Below, one piece after another: positions 26,828-35,329 of a DNA stretch of 64,000 nucleotides. Below the pieces are notes generated by a model. It was not told where the DNA came from. It was given only the letters and a program-made list of their open reading frames with translations, and searched no databases. Position 1 is the stretch's first letter. Each line of letters starts with the position of its first letter. The position numbers and the translations under genes are program-made. The stretch is from Massilia phosphatilytica. Lineage in GTDB: Bacteria > Pseudomonadota > Gammaproteobacteria > Burkholderiales > Burkholderiaceae_D. The stretch spans positions 186,001-250,000 of the forward strand of contig NZ_PUIP01000007.1 in assembly GCF_002968015.1 (NCBI RefSeq). Reading direction: 5' to 3'.

Positions 26828-27679
26828 ATGGACTTGCGACGCTGTTTTGCCCTGATTGTCCTTGCCGCCAGCCTGTTGCTCTGCGGCTGCGCCAGTACCG
26901 GCCCGGTGAGCCTGGCCGAGGTGCGGCAATTCGCCGACGCTTCGGCAAAGCTGGGCGGCTACGGCGAACTGTCGCGCCGCTACCGCGACACCTACGAGCG
27001 CGAGCAACCGTATCTGTCGCCCGCCGCCGACCGTATCGCCAAGGAAAACGACGCGCGCCGGCGCGCCGTGTACGACGACTTCGCCAGCATCCAGAAGACC
27101 GTCGTGCTGTACATGCAAACGCTCAGCGTCCTGGCGGGCGATGCCCGCTACGACTTGTCCGACCGCATCGACGACCTCGGCAATGGTCTCAAGGCGAACG
27201 CGGAATCCGGCCTGCAGCAACGCCAGATCGCCGCGTACACGGGCATGACGCGGCTGCTGACGCGGGTGATCGCGTCCGGCTACCAGAACCGCAGCGTCGA
27301 GACGATGGTGCGCGACGGTGATGCCGACGTGCAGGTCTTGCTCGAAGCGATGATCGCGCTGACCCGCCTGTACGCCAAGACCAACGACAACGAAAAGAAG
27401 ACCGTGCTCGGCATCTTCGACGTCGAAATCCCCTTTTCTACCAAGACATCCGACCGCATGCTCGTGACCCTGGCCAAGGTCCATTATCTCAACAAGTCGA
27501 CGGAGTACAAACTGGTCGACAAACGCTACGACCTGGCCCTCGAAGGTTTGACGAAGGTCGCCCAGGGCCACCAGAAACTGCGCGAGAACCTCAATAACCT
27601 GCACGGCGACGAAGTGCGCAAGATGCTGGCCACCTATGCCCGCGACCTGACAAAACTGCGCGCCGCGCTGTCCGATTGA
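26828..27679 (+). CDS. hypothetical lipoprotein
   Basis: A 283-residue protein with a lipoprotein signal (SLLLCGC, lipidated Cys at 21) preceded by GAAAGGA. The mature part is mostly helical and charged, with no enzyme motif I recognise. It is predicted to sit in the periplasm attached to a membrane. The next gene begins 17 bases downstream with its own ribosome binding site, so the two are likely co-transcribed and may act together. No family assigned. Confidence 0.7.
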   Translation: MDLRRCFALIVLAASLLLCGCASTGPVSLAEVRQFADASAKLGGYGELSRRYRDTYEREQPYLSPAADRIAKENDARRRAVYDDFASIQKTVVLYMQTLSVLAGDARYDLSDRIDDLGNGLKANAESGLQQRQIAAYTGMTRLLTRVIASGYQNRSVETMVRDGDADVQVLLEAMIALTRLYAKTNDNEKKTVLGIFDVEIPFSTKTSDRMLVTLAKVHYLNKSTEYKLVDKRYDLALEGLTKVAQGHQKLRENLNNLHGDEVRKMLATYARDLTKLRAALSD

Positions 27680-27696
27680 GCGCACGAGGAGAGATC

Positions 27697-28206
27697 ATGG
27701 CAAACGATGAGAAACCGAAACAGGACGCCGCCAAGGCGCCGCCGCCCACCCCGGCCGAAGCGCTGTCGACCGCGCACCAGGTCGAGGAACTGGCCGACAA
27801 GCTGTCGGAATGCGCAGACAGCATCCACCAGCGGGTGATGCGCGATATCCGCCGCCACCAGGGCCAGGACGTGCCGGAACCGGAGCAGATGGCCGCGCGC
27901 GCCCTGTTGAACGCCGAGATGGAATTGCGCCAGCGCGCCAACCGGCTGTATGCGGAAGCGGCGGCATGCATCGTGTCGTCGCTGGGCCAGCCGCAGCAGC
28001 ACCTGATCCAGCTGACGGTGGACGCCGCCGACAAGATCAAGCGCATCACCCGCATCGGCGACGGCATCACGCTCGTCGCGCGCCTGCTGGGGCTGGCAGC
28101 GGCGGCGAGCACGGGCCAGGTCGTGCCCATCCTCGCCGCCGTCGAAGGACTCAAGACCCAGCTCGACGTTGTCGCCATCGACAGCGCGCCCGCCGCTCCC
28201 GCCTGA
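27697..28206 (+). CDS. hypothetical soluble protein
   Basis: A 169-residue protein: a Lys/Pro/Ala-rich N-terminus, a central helical part (LADKLSECADSIHQRVMRDI and onward) and a C-terminal hydrophobic helix (about 135-155) that could be peripheral or membrane-associated. The ATG at 27697 has GAGGAGA upstream; an in-frame TTG at 27676 overlaps the previous stop and is less likely. It follows the lipoprotein gene closely. I do not recognise a family. Confidence 0.65.
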   Translation: MANDEKPKQDAAKAPPPTPAEALSTAHQVEELADKLSECADSIHQRVMRDIRRHQGQDVPEPEQMAARALLNAEMELRQRANRLYAEAAACIVSSLGQPQQHLIQLTVDAADKIKRITRIGDGITLVARLLGLAAAASTGQVVPILAAVEGLKTQLDVVAIDSAPAAPA

Positions 28207-28296
28207 ATACCCTGCGGCGGTATGCACGCCCCCCGTTCCGCGCTACACTGAAATCGCCGCCGCACGGCTTCCAACGATACGAACGAGGGGACATCC

Positions 28297-28365
28297 ATGA
28301 AAGCCAATCCGCACGTCGAATCCGGCGCCTGTCGTCACGTCTTCCCTGGCGTGGACCTGGCGTGA
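28297..28365 (+). CDS. possible 22-residue leader peptide before the DksA-like gene
   Basis: An ATG at 28297 with GAGGGG six bases upstream opens a 22-codon frame ending TGA at 28363-28365, three bases before the ATG of the DksA/TraR-like gene. The better ribosome binding site belongs to this short frame; the downstream gene has none of its own. That layout fits translational coupling, but the peptide itself (MKANPHVESGACRHVFPGVD...) has no known match and could be fortuitous. Confidence 0.4.
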   Translation: MKANPHVESGACRHVFPGVDLA

Positions 28366-28367
28366 TC

Positions 28368-28724
28368 ATGGAACCCCTCACACCCGAGCAGCTGGCGCTG
28401 CTCAAGACGATGCTCGAACAGCGCCTCGCCGCCCTGTCCAGCGTCGAGGAACCCCACCCGGACGCGGGAGAACTGCCTGTGGAGGACGTGGAGACGTCGC
28501 CGCTGGACCGCGCCACCGTCCGCCTGCTGAACGATTTGTCGCGCGAAGCGGCCGGCCATCACTCGGCCGAGATGCGCCAGTTGCGCCAGGCGCTCGCCAG
28601 GATCGAGGACGGCAGCTACGGCTTTTGCGAGGAATGCGGCCAGCCCATCGGCGCATCGCGGCTGCTGGCCCGGCCCGAGGCGCGCCTGTGCATCGATTGC
28701 CAGACGCGGGCCGAGCGCCGCTAG
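28368..28724 (+). CDS. DksA/TraR-family C4 zinc-finger protein
   Basis: A 118-residue protein with a C-terminal four-cysteine zinc finger: C87-x2-C90-x17-C108-x2-C111 (FCEECGQPIGASRLL... and CIDC). The N-terminal helical hairpin is shorter than in true DksA (about 150 residues), so it is a DksA-like or YbiI/TraR-like member that may bind the RNA polymerase secondary channel. The ATG at 28368 lies two bases after the short leader frame. It converges with phaB, three bases apart. Confidence 0.82.
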   Translation: MEPLTPEQLALLKTMLEQRLAALSSVEEPHPDAGELPVEDVETSPLDRATVRLLNDLSREAAGHHSAEMRQLRQALARIEDGSYGFCEECGQPIGASRLLARPEARLCIDCQTRAERR

Positions 28725-28726
28725 GT

Positions 28727-29473
28727 TCAATACATGTGCTGGCCGCCGTTGATGGCCAGGTTGGCGCCCGTCATGAAACCGGCGTCTTCCGACACGAGAT
28801 AGGCGATGAGGCCGGCGATCTCGTCCGGTTCGCCCAGGCGGCCCATCGGGATCTGCGGCAGAATCTTGCCGTTCATCACCTCAGCCGGGACGGCCTCGAC
28901 CATCTTCGTGCGCAGGTAGCCGGGCGACACCGTGTTCACGGTCACGCCATGGCGCGCCATCTCGAGCGCCAGCGCCTTCGTGAAGCCATGCATGCCAGCC
29001 TTGGCGGCCGAGTAATTGGTCTGGCCGAAGGCACCCTGCTGGCCGTTCACGGACGAGATATTGATGATGCGGCCCCACTGTTGCGCCATCATCGGTTCGA
29101 TCGCCTGCTTGCTCAGGTTGAAGACGCTGTCGAGATCGGCGCGCAGGACGGCTTGCCAATCCTCCAGGGTCATCTTGCGCAGGCTGCGGTCGCGCGTGAT
29201 GCCGGCATTGTTTACCAGCACGTCGATCCGGCCCATTTCGGCCAGCAGTTTCTGCATCATCCATTCGCAGTCGCCGTAGTCGGTGACGTCGACGCGATAC
29301 GTCGTGAAGCGGTACCCTTCGTCTCGCTGGGCGGCCAGCCACGCGTCAGGCGTGGCATTGCCGGGCGAATAGGTTGCCGCCACGCGGAACCCCTCCGCCT
29401 GCAGGCGCCGGCAGATCGCCGTGCCCAGTCCCCCCATCCCTCCAGTCACCAGGGCTACTTTGTTATCGTGCAT
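28727..29473 (-). CDS. phaB: acetoacetyl-CoA reductase PhaB
   Basis: A 248-residue short-chain dehydrogenase. The cofactor motif is TGGMGGLGTAI (residues 10-20), followed by NNAG, the catalytic Ser in ISSVNGQQGAFGQ and YSAAK. The NGQxGxFGQTNYSAAKAG region is specific to PhbB/PhaB enzymes, which use NADPH to make (R)-3-hydroxybutyryl-CoA for polyhydroxybutyrate. Length matches the usual 246-248. phaA and phaC are not in the window, so the gene stands alone here. Confidence 0.9.
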   Translation of the reverse strand: MHDNKVALVTGGMGGLGTAICRRLQAEGFRVAATYSPGNATPDAWLAAQRDEGYRFTTYRVDVTDYGDCEWMMQKLLAEMGRIDVLVNNAGITRDRSLRKMTLEDWQAVLRADLDSVFNLSKQAIEPMMAQQWGRIINISSVNGQQGAFGQTNYSAAKAGMHGFTKALALEMARHGVTVNTVSPGYLRTKMVEAVPAEVMNGKILPQIPMGRLGEPDEIAGLIAYLVSEDAGFMTGANLAINGGQHMY

Positions 29474-29618
29474 GGTTTCGTCGTCCTGTCATCAACCTGC
29501 CGCGCCGGGTGCGCAGCACGAAACACCGAGTCTAGGGCGACGGACAAAGCAGTCCTTGACGAAACGCAAAGGAGAAGACAGCGGGGAGACGCCGCCGCGC
29601 GGGCGGCGGGTGTGGATG

Positions 29619-30173
29619 TCAGTGAATGATGTCGGGTGCGGAAGCCGGGTCGAAATCGGCCCAGTCGCCGTCGACGATATTGCCCTTGGCGCGCTCGATG
29701 TGGTGGGCGCCCAGGTCGCGCAGCAGGTCGACGGCGCGCGACTCCAGGCCGGGGTCGTCGAAGGCGACGGCCACGAGCATGCCGGCCGGACGGTTTTCCA
29801 CCGGAGCGCGGCCGCCCTCTTCGCGTTCGCCGGGATCCTTCATCTTCGAGAAACTGAACAGCGAGCCGAGGTGCGCGCCCAGGAGGCCACCCACCACCGG
29901 GCCCAGCGGCCCGGTCACGGGGGACGTCGCCGCACCGGCCACGATGCCGACTGCCGCACCGGCGCCGGCTCCTTCTGCCACGCCCGCCGGCGATTCCTTC
30001 GCGCCCGGCGAATGGATGTTGTCGCCGCCGATCGGCGTCAGGTCGTGCTGGCCCGGCTGGCTCAGGTAGAAGCCGCTGATGCGTTCGCTCGGGAAACCGG
30101 CGTCGATCAGGGCATGGCGCGCCCGCTCGACGTCATCCTGCAGCTGGAAGTGCCCTGCAATGATCGTGGACAT
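29619..30173 (-). CDS. general-stress-type protein with glycine zipper
   Basis: A 184-residue protein. The N-terminal part (about 1-50: IAGHFQLQDDVERARHALID, GFPSERIS) resembles the general stress protein 17M-like fold; a Gly/Ala-rich membrane-inserting segment follows (about 68-108: GAGAGAAVGIVAGA, GPVVGGLLGAHLGSLF); the C-terminus repeats a small alpha/beta unit (MLVAVAFDDPGLE...). Proteins of this type are induced by osmotic or general stress. A copy of the GTNCG-N4-CGNAC motif lies 60 bp upstream. A 145-bp gap separates it from phaB. Confidence 0.72.
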   Translation of the reverse strand: MSTIIAGHFQLQDDVERARHALIDAGFPSERISGFYLSQPGQHDLTPIGGDNIHSPGAKESPAGVAEGAGAGAAVGIVAGAATSPVTGPLGPVVGGLLGAHLGSLFSFSKMKDPGEREEGGRAPVENRPAGMLVAVAFDDPGLESRAVDLLRDLGAHHIERAKGNIVDGDWADFDPASAPDIIH

Positions 30174-30232
30174 GTTCAAACCTCCTGCATGGAAAGGAAT
30201 GGCCATGATGCCCCCCGCCCGGCTGAGCCTCT

Positions 30233-30246
30233 GTACGCGAGCGCAC
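30233..30246. promoter_or_regulatory. GTNCG-N4-CGNAC motif
   Basis: GTACG-CGAG-CGCAC, an exact match to the 5-4-5 inverted repeat described under findings. It lies 60 bp upstream of the stress-protein gene that starts at 30173, in the gap behind mtfA. Confidence 0.55.
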
Positions 30247-30256
30247 TTAGCAGGTG

Positions 30257-31123
30257 TCAGCGCCACTGTCCGTAGACCATGCCGTAGTGCTCCGGTTCCG
30301 GCGCCGGCGCGCGGAACCAGTCGCGCGGGTCCACGCGGTAGTACGCCTGGAACTCCGCGTACAGGTCCGGGTGGCGCGCGGCCAGCTCGTGCGGCTGCTC
30401 GAAGAAACTTTCCGTGGCGACGGCGAAGAACTCGGCCGGATTCGTGGCGCCGTACGGATCGAGCACGTCGCGCTGGCCCCAGTACGCGTCGCGGCGCAGG
30501 AGGGCGAAATCGCGCGACAGCGTTTCCGACCAGCTCTGGTAGCGCTCCGGGCTGCCGAGGAAAGGCGCGCCGTTGTTGCTGCCCGATTCGCTGTCGAGCT
30601 GGTGCGCGAATTCGTGCAGCACGACATTGTGCGTGCCCTCCGCCGCCAGGCCCGCGCGGCGCACATGTTCCCACGACAGCACGACACGTCCGTCGCCCCA
30701 CGATTCGCCCAGCAGGTCCTGGCGCGTCTCGGTGACGACGCCGGCGCCGTCCTGCTCGCGCCGCGGCACGAGGAAGGCACCCGGATAGACGAGCACGGCG
30801 TGCAGGCCCGGATACACGCGGCTGGGCCGATTCAGCAGGAGCAGGCAGGCCTGGGCAGCGATCGTCACGCGCATCTCCTCCGTCACCTCGAGGCCGGCAC
30901 AGCCGACGAAAGTCTTCTGGTGGAGGAACTGCTTGACGAGGTCCTGCAACTGCGCGCGCAGGTCGGGCGCCATGCCCCGGTACTGGTCGACGTTGCGCTC
31001 GATGATGCCGAGCTGCGTCGCGGTGAGCGGGCGCGCCAGCACGCGGCGCAGGCGCCAGCGCGGCAGCAGCCAGGCCAGCAGCACGCCGAGCCCGAGCGCG
31101 GCGCAAACGAAAGCGGCTTCCAT
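30257..31123 (-). CDS. mtfA: M90-family zinc peptidase MtfA
   Basis: A 288-residue protein with one N-terminal hydrophobic helix (about 3-20) and the M90 zinc motif HEFAHQLD beginning at residue 170, followed by NPAEFFAVATESFFEQP, which supplies the third ligand glutamate. E. coli MtfA binds the glucose repressor Mlc and has aminopeptidase activity. Unlike E. coli MtfA this protein carries the N-terminal anchor, as is common in betaproteobacteria. It is 22 bp downstream of the hybrid peroxiredoxin gene on the same strand. Confidence 0.88.
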   Translation of the reverse strand: MEAAFVCAALGLGVLLAWLLPRWRLRRVLARPLTATQLGIIERNVDQYRGMAPDLRAQLQDLVKQFLHQKTFVGCAGLEVTEEMRVTIAAQACLLLLNRPSRVYPGLHAVLVYPGAFLVPRREQDGAGVVTETRQDLLGESWGDGRVVLSWEHVRRAGLAAEGTHNVVLHEFAHQLDSESGSNNGAPFLGSPERYQSWSETLSRDFALLRRDAYWGQRDVLDPYGATNPAEFFAVATESFFEQPHELAARHPDLYAEFQAYYRVDPRDWFRAPAPEPEHYGMVYGQWR

Positions 31124-31145
31124 TGCGTATCTCCCGTTTCCGGCG

Positions 31146-31904
31146 TTAGCGGGCCTCTTGCGCGCGCGGCGCAAAATGTGCAGCGACGGCCTCGGCGTCG
31201 CCGATCAGCTTGCCACCGATGAAGACCTGCGGCCACGTGGTGGCGCCGGAGACGGCGCGCAGCACGCTGGTCGTGATCTTCGCATCCTGCGGGATGTCCG
31301 TGAAGATGATGCCGTTCGCTTTCAGCACGGCCTTGGCGCGCGCGCAGAACGGGCAGCCGGGCTTGGAAAACATCACGACCGGCTCGCGCGGCGCGGCGTT
31401 CGGGTTGATGAAGCGCAGCATGGTATCGGCATCCGAGACTTCGAACGGATCGCCCTCCTTGTCCGGCTCGATGAAAACCTTGGCGATGATACCGTCCTTG
31501 ACGAGCATCGAATAGCGCCACGACCGCTTGCCGAAGCCGAGGTCGCGCTTGTCGACGAGCAGGCCCATGCCTTCCGTGAAGTCGCCGTTGCCGTCGGGGA
31601 TCATGGTGATGTTGCCCGCTTCCTGCCCGGCCTGCCAGGACTGCATGACGAAGGCATCGTTGACGGACACGCAGACGATCTCGTCGACGCCGCTCTCGCG
31701 GAAGGCCGGCGCCAGCTCGTTATAACGCGGCAGGTGTGCCGAGGAACACGTGGGCGTGAAGGCGCCGGGCAAGGCGAACACGACGACGGTCTTGCCCTTG
31801 AACAGTTCATCGGTCGTGATGTCGCGCCACTGGTCGTTGGGGCGCGCCTTGAACGTCACTTGCGGAACGGGTTGGCCTTCCAGGGATTCGGCACTCGGCA
31901 GCAT
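31146..31904 (-). CDS. hybrid peroxiredoxin-glutaredoxin
   Basis: A 252-residue fusion. Residues 1-165 are a Prx5-type peroxiredoxin with peroxidatic Cys53 in [14 protein letters not shown]; residues 175-252 are a glutaredoxin with the active site C184-P-F-C187 and the WPQVFIGG glutathione-binding loop. Such hybrids reduce hydroperoxides using glutathione directly, without a separate glutaredoxin. AAGGAGAC precedes the ATG at 31904. Transcribed ahead of mtfA, with a terminator-bearing 168-bp gap upstream. Confidence 0.92.
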   Translation of the reverse strand: MLPSAESLEGQPVPQVTFKARPNDQWRDITTDELFKGKTVVVFALPGAFTPTCSSAHLPRYNELAPAFRESGVDEIVCVSVNDAFVMQSWQAGQEAGNITMIPDGNGDFTEGMGLLVDKRDLGFGKRSWRYSMLVKDGIIAKVFIEPDKEGDPFEVSDADTMLRFINPNAAPREPVVMFSKPGCPFCARAKAVLKANGIIFTDIPQDAKITTSVLRAVSGATTWPQVFIGGKLIGDAEAVAAHFAPRAQEAR

Positions 31905-31987
31905 GGAGTCTCCTTGATGGGGTAAGCGGTCGGGGTGCCGCATCCGGCATATGAGCGCGCTTGTCGCCTTTTCAATTGGAATCCTGC

Positions 31988-32027
31988 AAAAAAACAGCGC
32001 CACCCGGCCTTGCGGCGGGGTGGCGCA
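31988..32027 (-). terminator. terminator of the winged-helix gene
   Basis: Read on the minus strand, GCGCCACCC and GGGTGGCGC form a stem followed by TGTTTTTTT. It lies 46 bases after the stop of the gene at 32073-32687 and isolates it from the peroxiredoxin gene. Confidence 0.85.
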
Positions 32028-32072
32028 GCTGACGGGGACCGCTTCTTGCAGCCCCAGTCAACACCAGCGCGC

Positions 32073-32687
32073 TCAGGCGCGCTCTTTGGCAACCTGGCTC
32101 GGAGGCGGTCCGAACAGTGCGGCGACGAGCGGATCGCGGGTCACCGGGCTGCGGTTGACGCGGATCGCGTAATGGGTGTCGTCGGCCAGGATGTGGAAGT
32201 GGCGGCCGGTGCCGGCCATGCTCTGCTCGCGCAGGCCCGGACGCTCCTTGCGCGGCGCGGCGCCTTCGCGCTTGGGCTGGCAGATGGCGCCCAGGAATGC
32301 CTTGACGCGATCCGGATCCGGCGAGATGCGGTACACGGCCTTGCCCAGGTAGGTGGCGGTACCCTCGATGTAGCGGGCCAGTTCGATGACGCCGGCTTCG
32401 CGCAGGTCGCGGATGTATTTGCGGGCGCCGGACGGCGAGAATTTGAGGAACCATGCGATTTCGTCGGCCAGCATCTCGTGGGTCTGCAGCTCGCCAATCA
32501 GTTTCTGCATGTTTTCGATACGGCGCTGGGTAGCCGACGTCGACCGCACCCGCTCGATCGGCGCGAGCGAAATCGGAGCGCGCTCGGTCGGTTGCGGTGG
32601 GACGCGTTCGATCAGTGCAGAGTTGCTGGAAGTGTGCACCGCGTTGAGTTCGCCTTGTACCGCATTGTGGTGAGTCGCTGCATGCAT
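32073..32687 (-). CDS. winged-helix DNA-binding-like protein
   Basis: A 204-residue protein. After a flexible N-terminus (about 1-45) a helix-turn-helix-like region follows: LADEIAWFLKFSPSGARKYI then DLREAGVIELARYIEG, consistent with a winged-helix (residues about 55-120). The C-terminus is basic and disordered-looking. I infer a DNA-binding regulator and cannot name a family. It is divergent from ompA across a 549-bp region with the stress-motif palindrome, so it could act on ompA or on itself. Confidence 0.6.
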   Translation of the reverse strand: MHAATHHNAVQGELNAVHTSSNSALIERVPPQPTERAPISLAPIERVRSTSATQRRIENMQKLIGELQTHEMLADEIAWFLKFSPSGARKYIRDLREAGVIELARYIEGTATYLGKAVYRISPDPDRVKAFLGAICQPKREGAAPRKERPGLREQSMAGTGRHFHILADDTHYAIRVNRSPVTRDPLVAALFGPPPSQVAKERA

Positions 32688-33236
32688 ATTGGTCTACTCC
32701 GTAAAAAGTACGATGTTCTGTATATGGCCCGGACCGCCGTATCCGTGTATGACCATCTGACAACACGCCGGTTCCGCTTAACTGGATACAAGATTGCCTG
32801 CCTCATCACGCCTGGTCTGTGCGCCATCCAACATTTCTAAAAATTTCTGAAAGTTATTCGTCCGTCAAAGCAAGCGAAACTCGACCTTGTATTGACGAGA
32901 GACAAATTGGTGGAACTCAACGGGAACCGGCTGAACGACTTGCAATCGAAGCAATATCGACTTGACCGTGTGACATGACAATGTTGTAATGAAACGACGC
33001 GTGACGGCATGAAGGGCGACGTTACACGCAATAGGCGAGGATTACGCAGGAGTTCGTAACATTCTGAAACAAACAGCAATCATGGCATAAATGGCTACGT
33101 TGTAAAATCACCACAACAACCGGCTGTTAGGTGCGCTAGCGCACTGACCCGAAAAACGGCCGACTTGTAAGCTTGACATCAACATCACTGCAAGGCATGC
33201 GATGTCGAGTACCTTTACAACTTATGGGAGTTACCT
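32688..33236. promoter_or_regulatory. 549-bp divergent gap upstream of ompA
   Basis: No gene is visible here. The DNA is clearly more A/T-rich than its neighbours, especially 32830-33120, as expected of a promoter and leader zone. A TTGACA at 33173-33178 is a good -35 candidate for ompA, though the -10 about 17 bases later is weak. The GTNCG-N4-CGNAC palindrome lies at 33131-33144, some 40 bp before that hexamer. Confidence 0.5.
33131..33144. promoter_or_regulatory. GTNCG-N4-CGNAC motif upstream of ompA
   Basis: GTGCG-CTAG-CGCAC, here a perfect 14-base palindrome including the centre. It is followed by TGACC, as at other copies. It lies 93 bp before the ompA start. Confidence 0.6.
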
Positions 33237-34283
33237 GTGAATAATACGAAGAAGATCGCTCTGGCCGCCGCCATTCTGTGCTCCGCCGGAACGGCCCTGG
33301 CCCAGGACACCGAGGTCATCAATCCGTCGTGGTATATCGCCCCGACGGTGGTCGGCATCAAGCCCGACCACGATTTCCTGACCTCGAAGAAGGACTGGGG
33401 CGGCGGTTTGAAGTTTGGCAAGGCCGTGCATCCGCTGTGGGATATTCAAATTGGTGCCACCCAGGCGCGCGTCGACGACAACGGTTTCAACTACCGCCAG
33501 ACCCTCGTCGGCGTCGATGCCCTGCTGATGCTGTCGCGTAAAACCTTCCGTCCGTACCTGCTGGTCGGCGTCGGTGGCGAGCGCGACCACGAGAGCAATC
33601 CGATCCGTAACGTTTCCGGCTGGTCGCCGTACTACCAGGCCGGCGTCGGCTTCCAGGTCAGCATGAACGAGCAGTGGTCCCTGCAGGCCGACGTGCGCGA
33701 CGTGCGTGCCCACCTGCGCGACGACGACAAATTCGGCTTCTCGCGCGCCAACACCAAGTACGCGACGTTCAGCCTGAACTACGCCTTCAACCCGCCGCCG
33801 CGCCCGGCGCCGGCTCCGGCACCGGCCCCTGCTCCGGCACCGGTCGTCGAGACCCCGCCGCCGGCACCGGCCGCTCCGCCGCCACCGCCGCCGGCCCGCT
33901 TCGAGAAGGTGACCCTGTCGGCCAGCGAGTTGTTCGCCTTCGACAGCGCCACCCTCTCGTCGCCGCAGCCGAAGCTGGATGACATCGCGGCCGCACTGCA
34001 GGCCGACCCGTCGATCACCGACGTGGACATCACGGGCTACACCGACCGCCTGGGCTCGACCAAGTACAACCAGAAGCTGTCCGAGCGCCGTGCCAAGGCC
34101 GTGCGCGAGTACCTGATCGCCAAGGGTATCGATGGTGGCCGCCTGAAGGCCTACGGCAAGGGCGAGCAGAACCCGGTCGTGACCGACTGCCACCAGAAGA
34201 AGCGCAAGGAGCTGATCGAGTGCCTGGCACCGAACCGCCGCGTCGAAGTGGAGCCGATCACGGTCGAGCGCCGCGTGCAGTAA
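33237..34283 (+). CDS. ompA: OmpA-family outer-membrane protein
   Basis: A 348-residue protein from a GTG start with GGGAG eight bases upstream; the signal peptide ends TALAQ. Residues about 22-180 form an eight-strand barrel, 182-222 are a Pro/Ala-rich linker, and the C-terminal OmpA domain binds peptidoglycan (FAFDSATL, GYTDRLGSTKYNQKLSERRA, NRRVEVE). Two cysteines flanking a basic loop in the OmpA domain (DCHQKKRKELIEC) are typical of betaproteobacterial OmpA. It anchors the outer membrane to the wall. Strong terminators follow. Confidence 0.92.
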   Translation: MNNTKKIALAAAILCSAGTALAQDTEVINPSWYIAPTVVGIKPDHDFLTSKKDWGGGLKFGKAVHPLWDIQIGATQARVDDNGFNYRQTLVGVDALLMLSRKTFRPYLLVGVGGERDHESNPIRNVSGWSPYYQAGVGFQVSMNEQWSLQADVRDVRAHLRDDDKFGFSRANTKYATFSLNYAFNPPPRPAPAPAPAPAPAPVVETPPPAPAAPPPPPPARFEKVTLSASELFAFDSATLSSPQPKLDDIAAALQADPSITDVDITGYTDRLGSTKYNQKLSERRAKAVREYLIAKGIDGGRLKAYGKGEQNPVVTDCHQKKRKELIECLAPNRRVEVEPITVERRVQ

Positions 34284-34290
34284 CGCGACC

Positions 34291-34313
34291 ACGCGGGGAC
34301 CCGGTCCCCGCGT
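34291..34313 (+). terminator. GC-rich hairpin after ompA
   Basis: ACGCGGGGAC and GTCCCCGCGT form a ten-bp stem with a three-base loop directly behind the ompA stop. It is followed by TTCACT rather than a T run, so it may stabilise the ompA 3' end more than terminate. Confidence 0.6.
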
Positions 34314-34332
34314 TTCACTGGGCGTAGGCCCT

Positions 34333-34362
34333 GAACGCGCCTTCGGGCGCGTTCGTCTTTTT
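34333..34362 (+). terminator. rho-independent terminator between ompA and the YihY gene
   Basis: GAACGCGCC-TTCG-GGCGCGTTC is a nine-bp stem closed by a stable TTCG tetraloop and followed by GTCTTTTT. It ends twelve bases before the next start codon. Confidence 0.9.
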
Positions 34363-34373
34363 GGAGGTTACCG

Positions 34374-35294
34374 ATGGCAGTCGATAAATGGATCCCCTTC
34401 TCCCGCCAGGTCGTCCACGTGATGCGCTGCGCCGTGACCGAATGGCTGGCGCACCGGGCGTCGAGCAAAGGTGCCGCCCTCGCGTTCTACACGCTGTTCT
34501 CGCTGGCGCCCATTCTCGTGCTCGTCATCGCGATTGCCGGCTTCTTCTACGGCACCGACGCCGCCCAGGGCCAGTTGCTGGACGAGTTGCGCGGCCTTGT
34601 CGGCAAGCAGGGCGCGGAAACCATCCAGGCGATCCTGGCCGGTGCCCGCAACAAGGAAAGCGGCAAGCTGGCGACGATCATCGCGACGGTCCTGCTGCTG
34701 ATCGGCGCAACCAGCGCGTTCGCGGAACTCAAGGACAGCCTGGATGAAATCTGGGACGTCCCGCCGCCCAAGGACGCCACCTGGTGGGACACCGTGCGCA
34801 CCCGTTTGCTCTCGTTCGGCCTGATCCTGACCTTGGGCCTGCTGCTGATGTTCACGCTCGTCGTGTCCGCCGCGCTGACCGTGCTGGAAAAATACCTGGG
34901 CGGCGTGTGGCATTCCGCGACGATCATCCTGGGCTGGGTGGCCTGGGCCATCAGCTTCCTCGTGATCGCCGTGATGTTCGGCGCCATCTACAAGCTACTG
35001 CCGCGCGTAAAACTGTCGTGGCATGACGTGACCATCGGCGCCCTCGGCACCGCCATCATGTTCACCTTGGGGAAGTTCGCGATCGGCCTGTACATCGGCA
35101 ACAGCGGCACGGCGAGCAGTTTCGGCGCGGCCGGCTCGCTGATCGCACTGCTGCTTTGGGTGTATTACTCGGCGCAGATCTTTTTCCTGGGCGCGGAATT
35201 CGCCCGCCAGTACGCGCTGCAGATGGGCAGCCTGAAGAACAAGCACGTTCCCGGTGCGCCTCCGCCGGAAGCGCGCCCGTCGCCCGTGCACTGA
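34374..35294 (+). CDS. YihY/BrkB-family integral membrane protein
   Basis: A 306-residue protein with six predicted helices and the family signatures RASSKGAALAFYTLFSLAPI, given by its core AALAFYTLFSLAP, LLLIGATSAFAELKDSLDEIW and GSLIALLLWVYYSAQIFFLGAEF (core LLLWVYYSAQIF). BrkB was first linked to serum resistance in Bordetella, but the molecular function of the family is unsettled and it is not a ribonuclease, despite an old name. GGAGG precedes the ATG at 34374. It opens the envelope-stress region and converges with the AI-2E permease gene. Confidence 0.88.
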   Translation: MAVDKWIPFSRQVVHVMRCAVTEWLAHRASSKGAALAFYTLFSLAPILVLVIAIAGFFYGTDAAQGQLLDELRGLVGKQGAETIQAILAGARNKESGKLATIIATVLLLIGATSAFAELKDSLDEIWDVPPPKDATWWDTVRTRLLSFGLILTLGLLLMFTLVVSAALTVLEKYLGGVWHSATIILGWVAWAISFLVIAVMFGAIYKLLPRVKLSWHDVTIGALGTAIMFTLGKFAIGLYIGNSGTASSFGAAGSLIALLLWVYYSAQIFFLGAEFARQYALQMGSLKNKHVPGAPPPEARPSPVH

Positions 35295-35329
35295 GCGACC
35301 ACGGCGCCATCCCGCGCAGGGCGGCGCCG

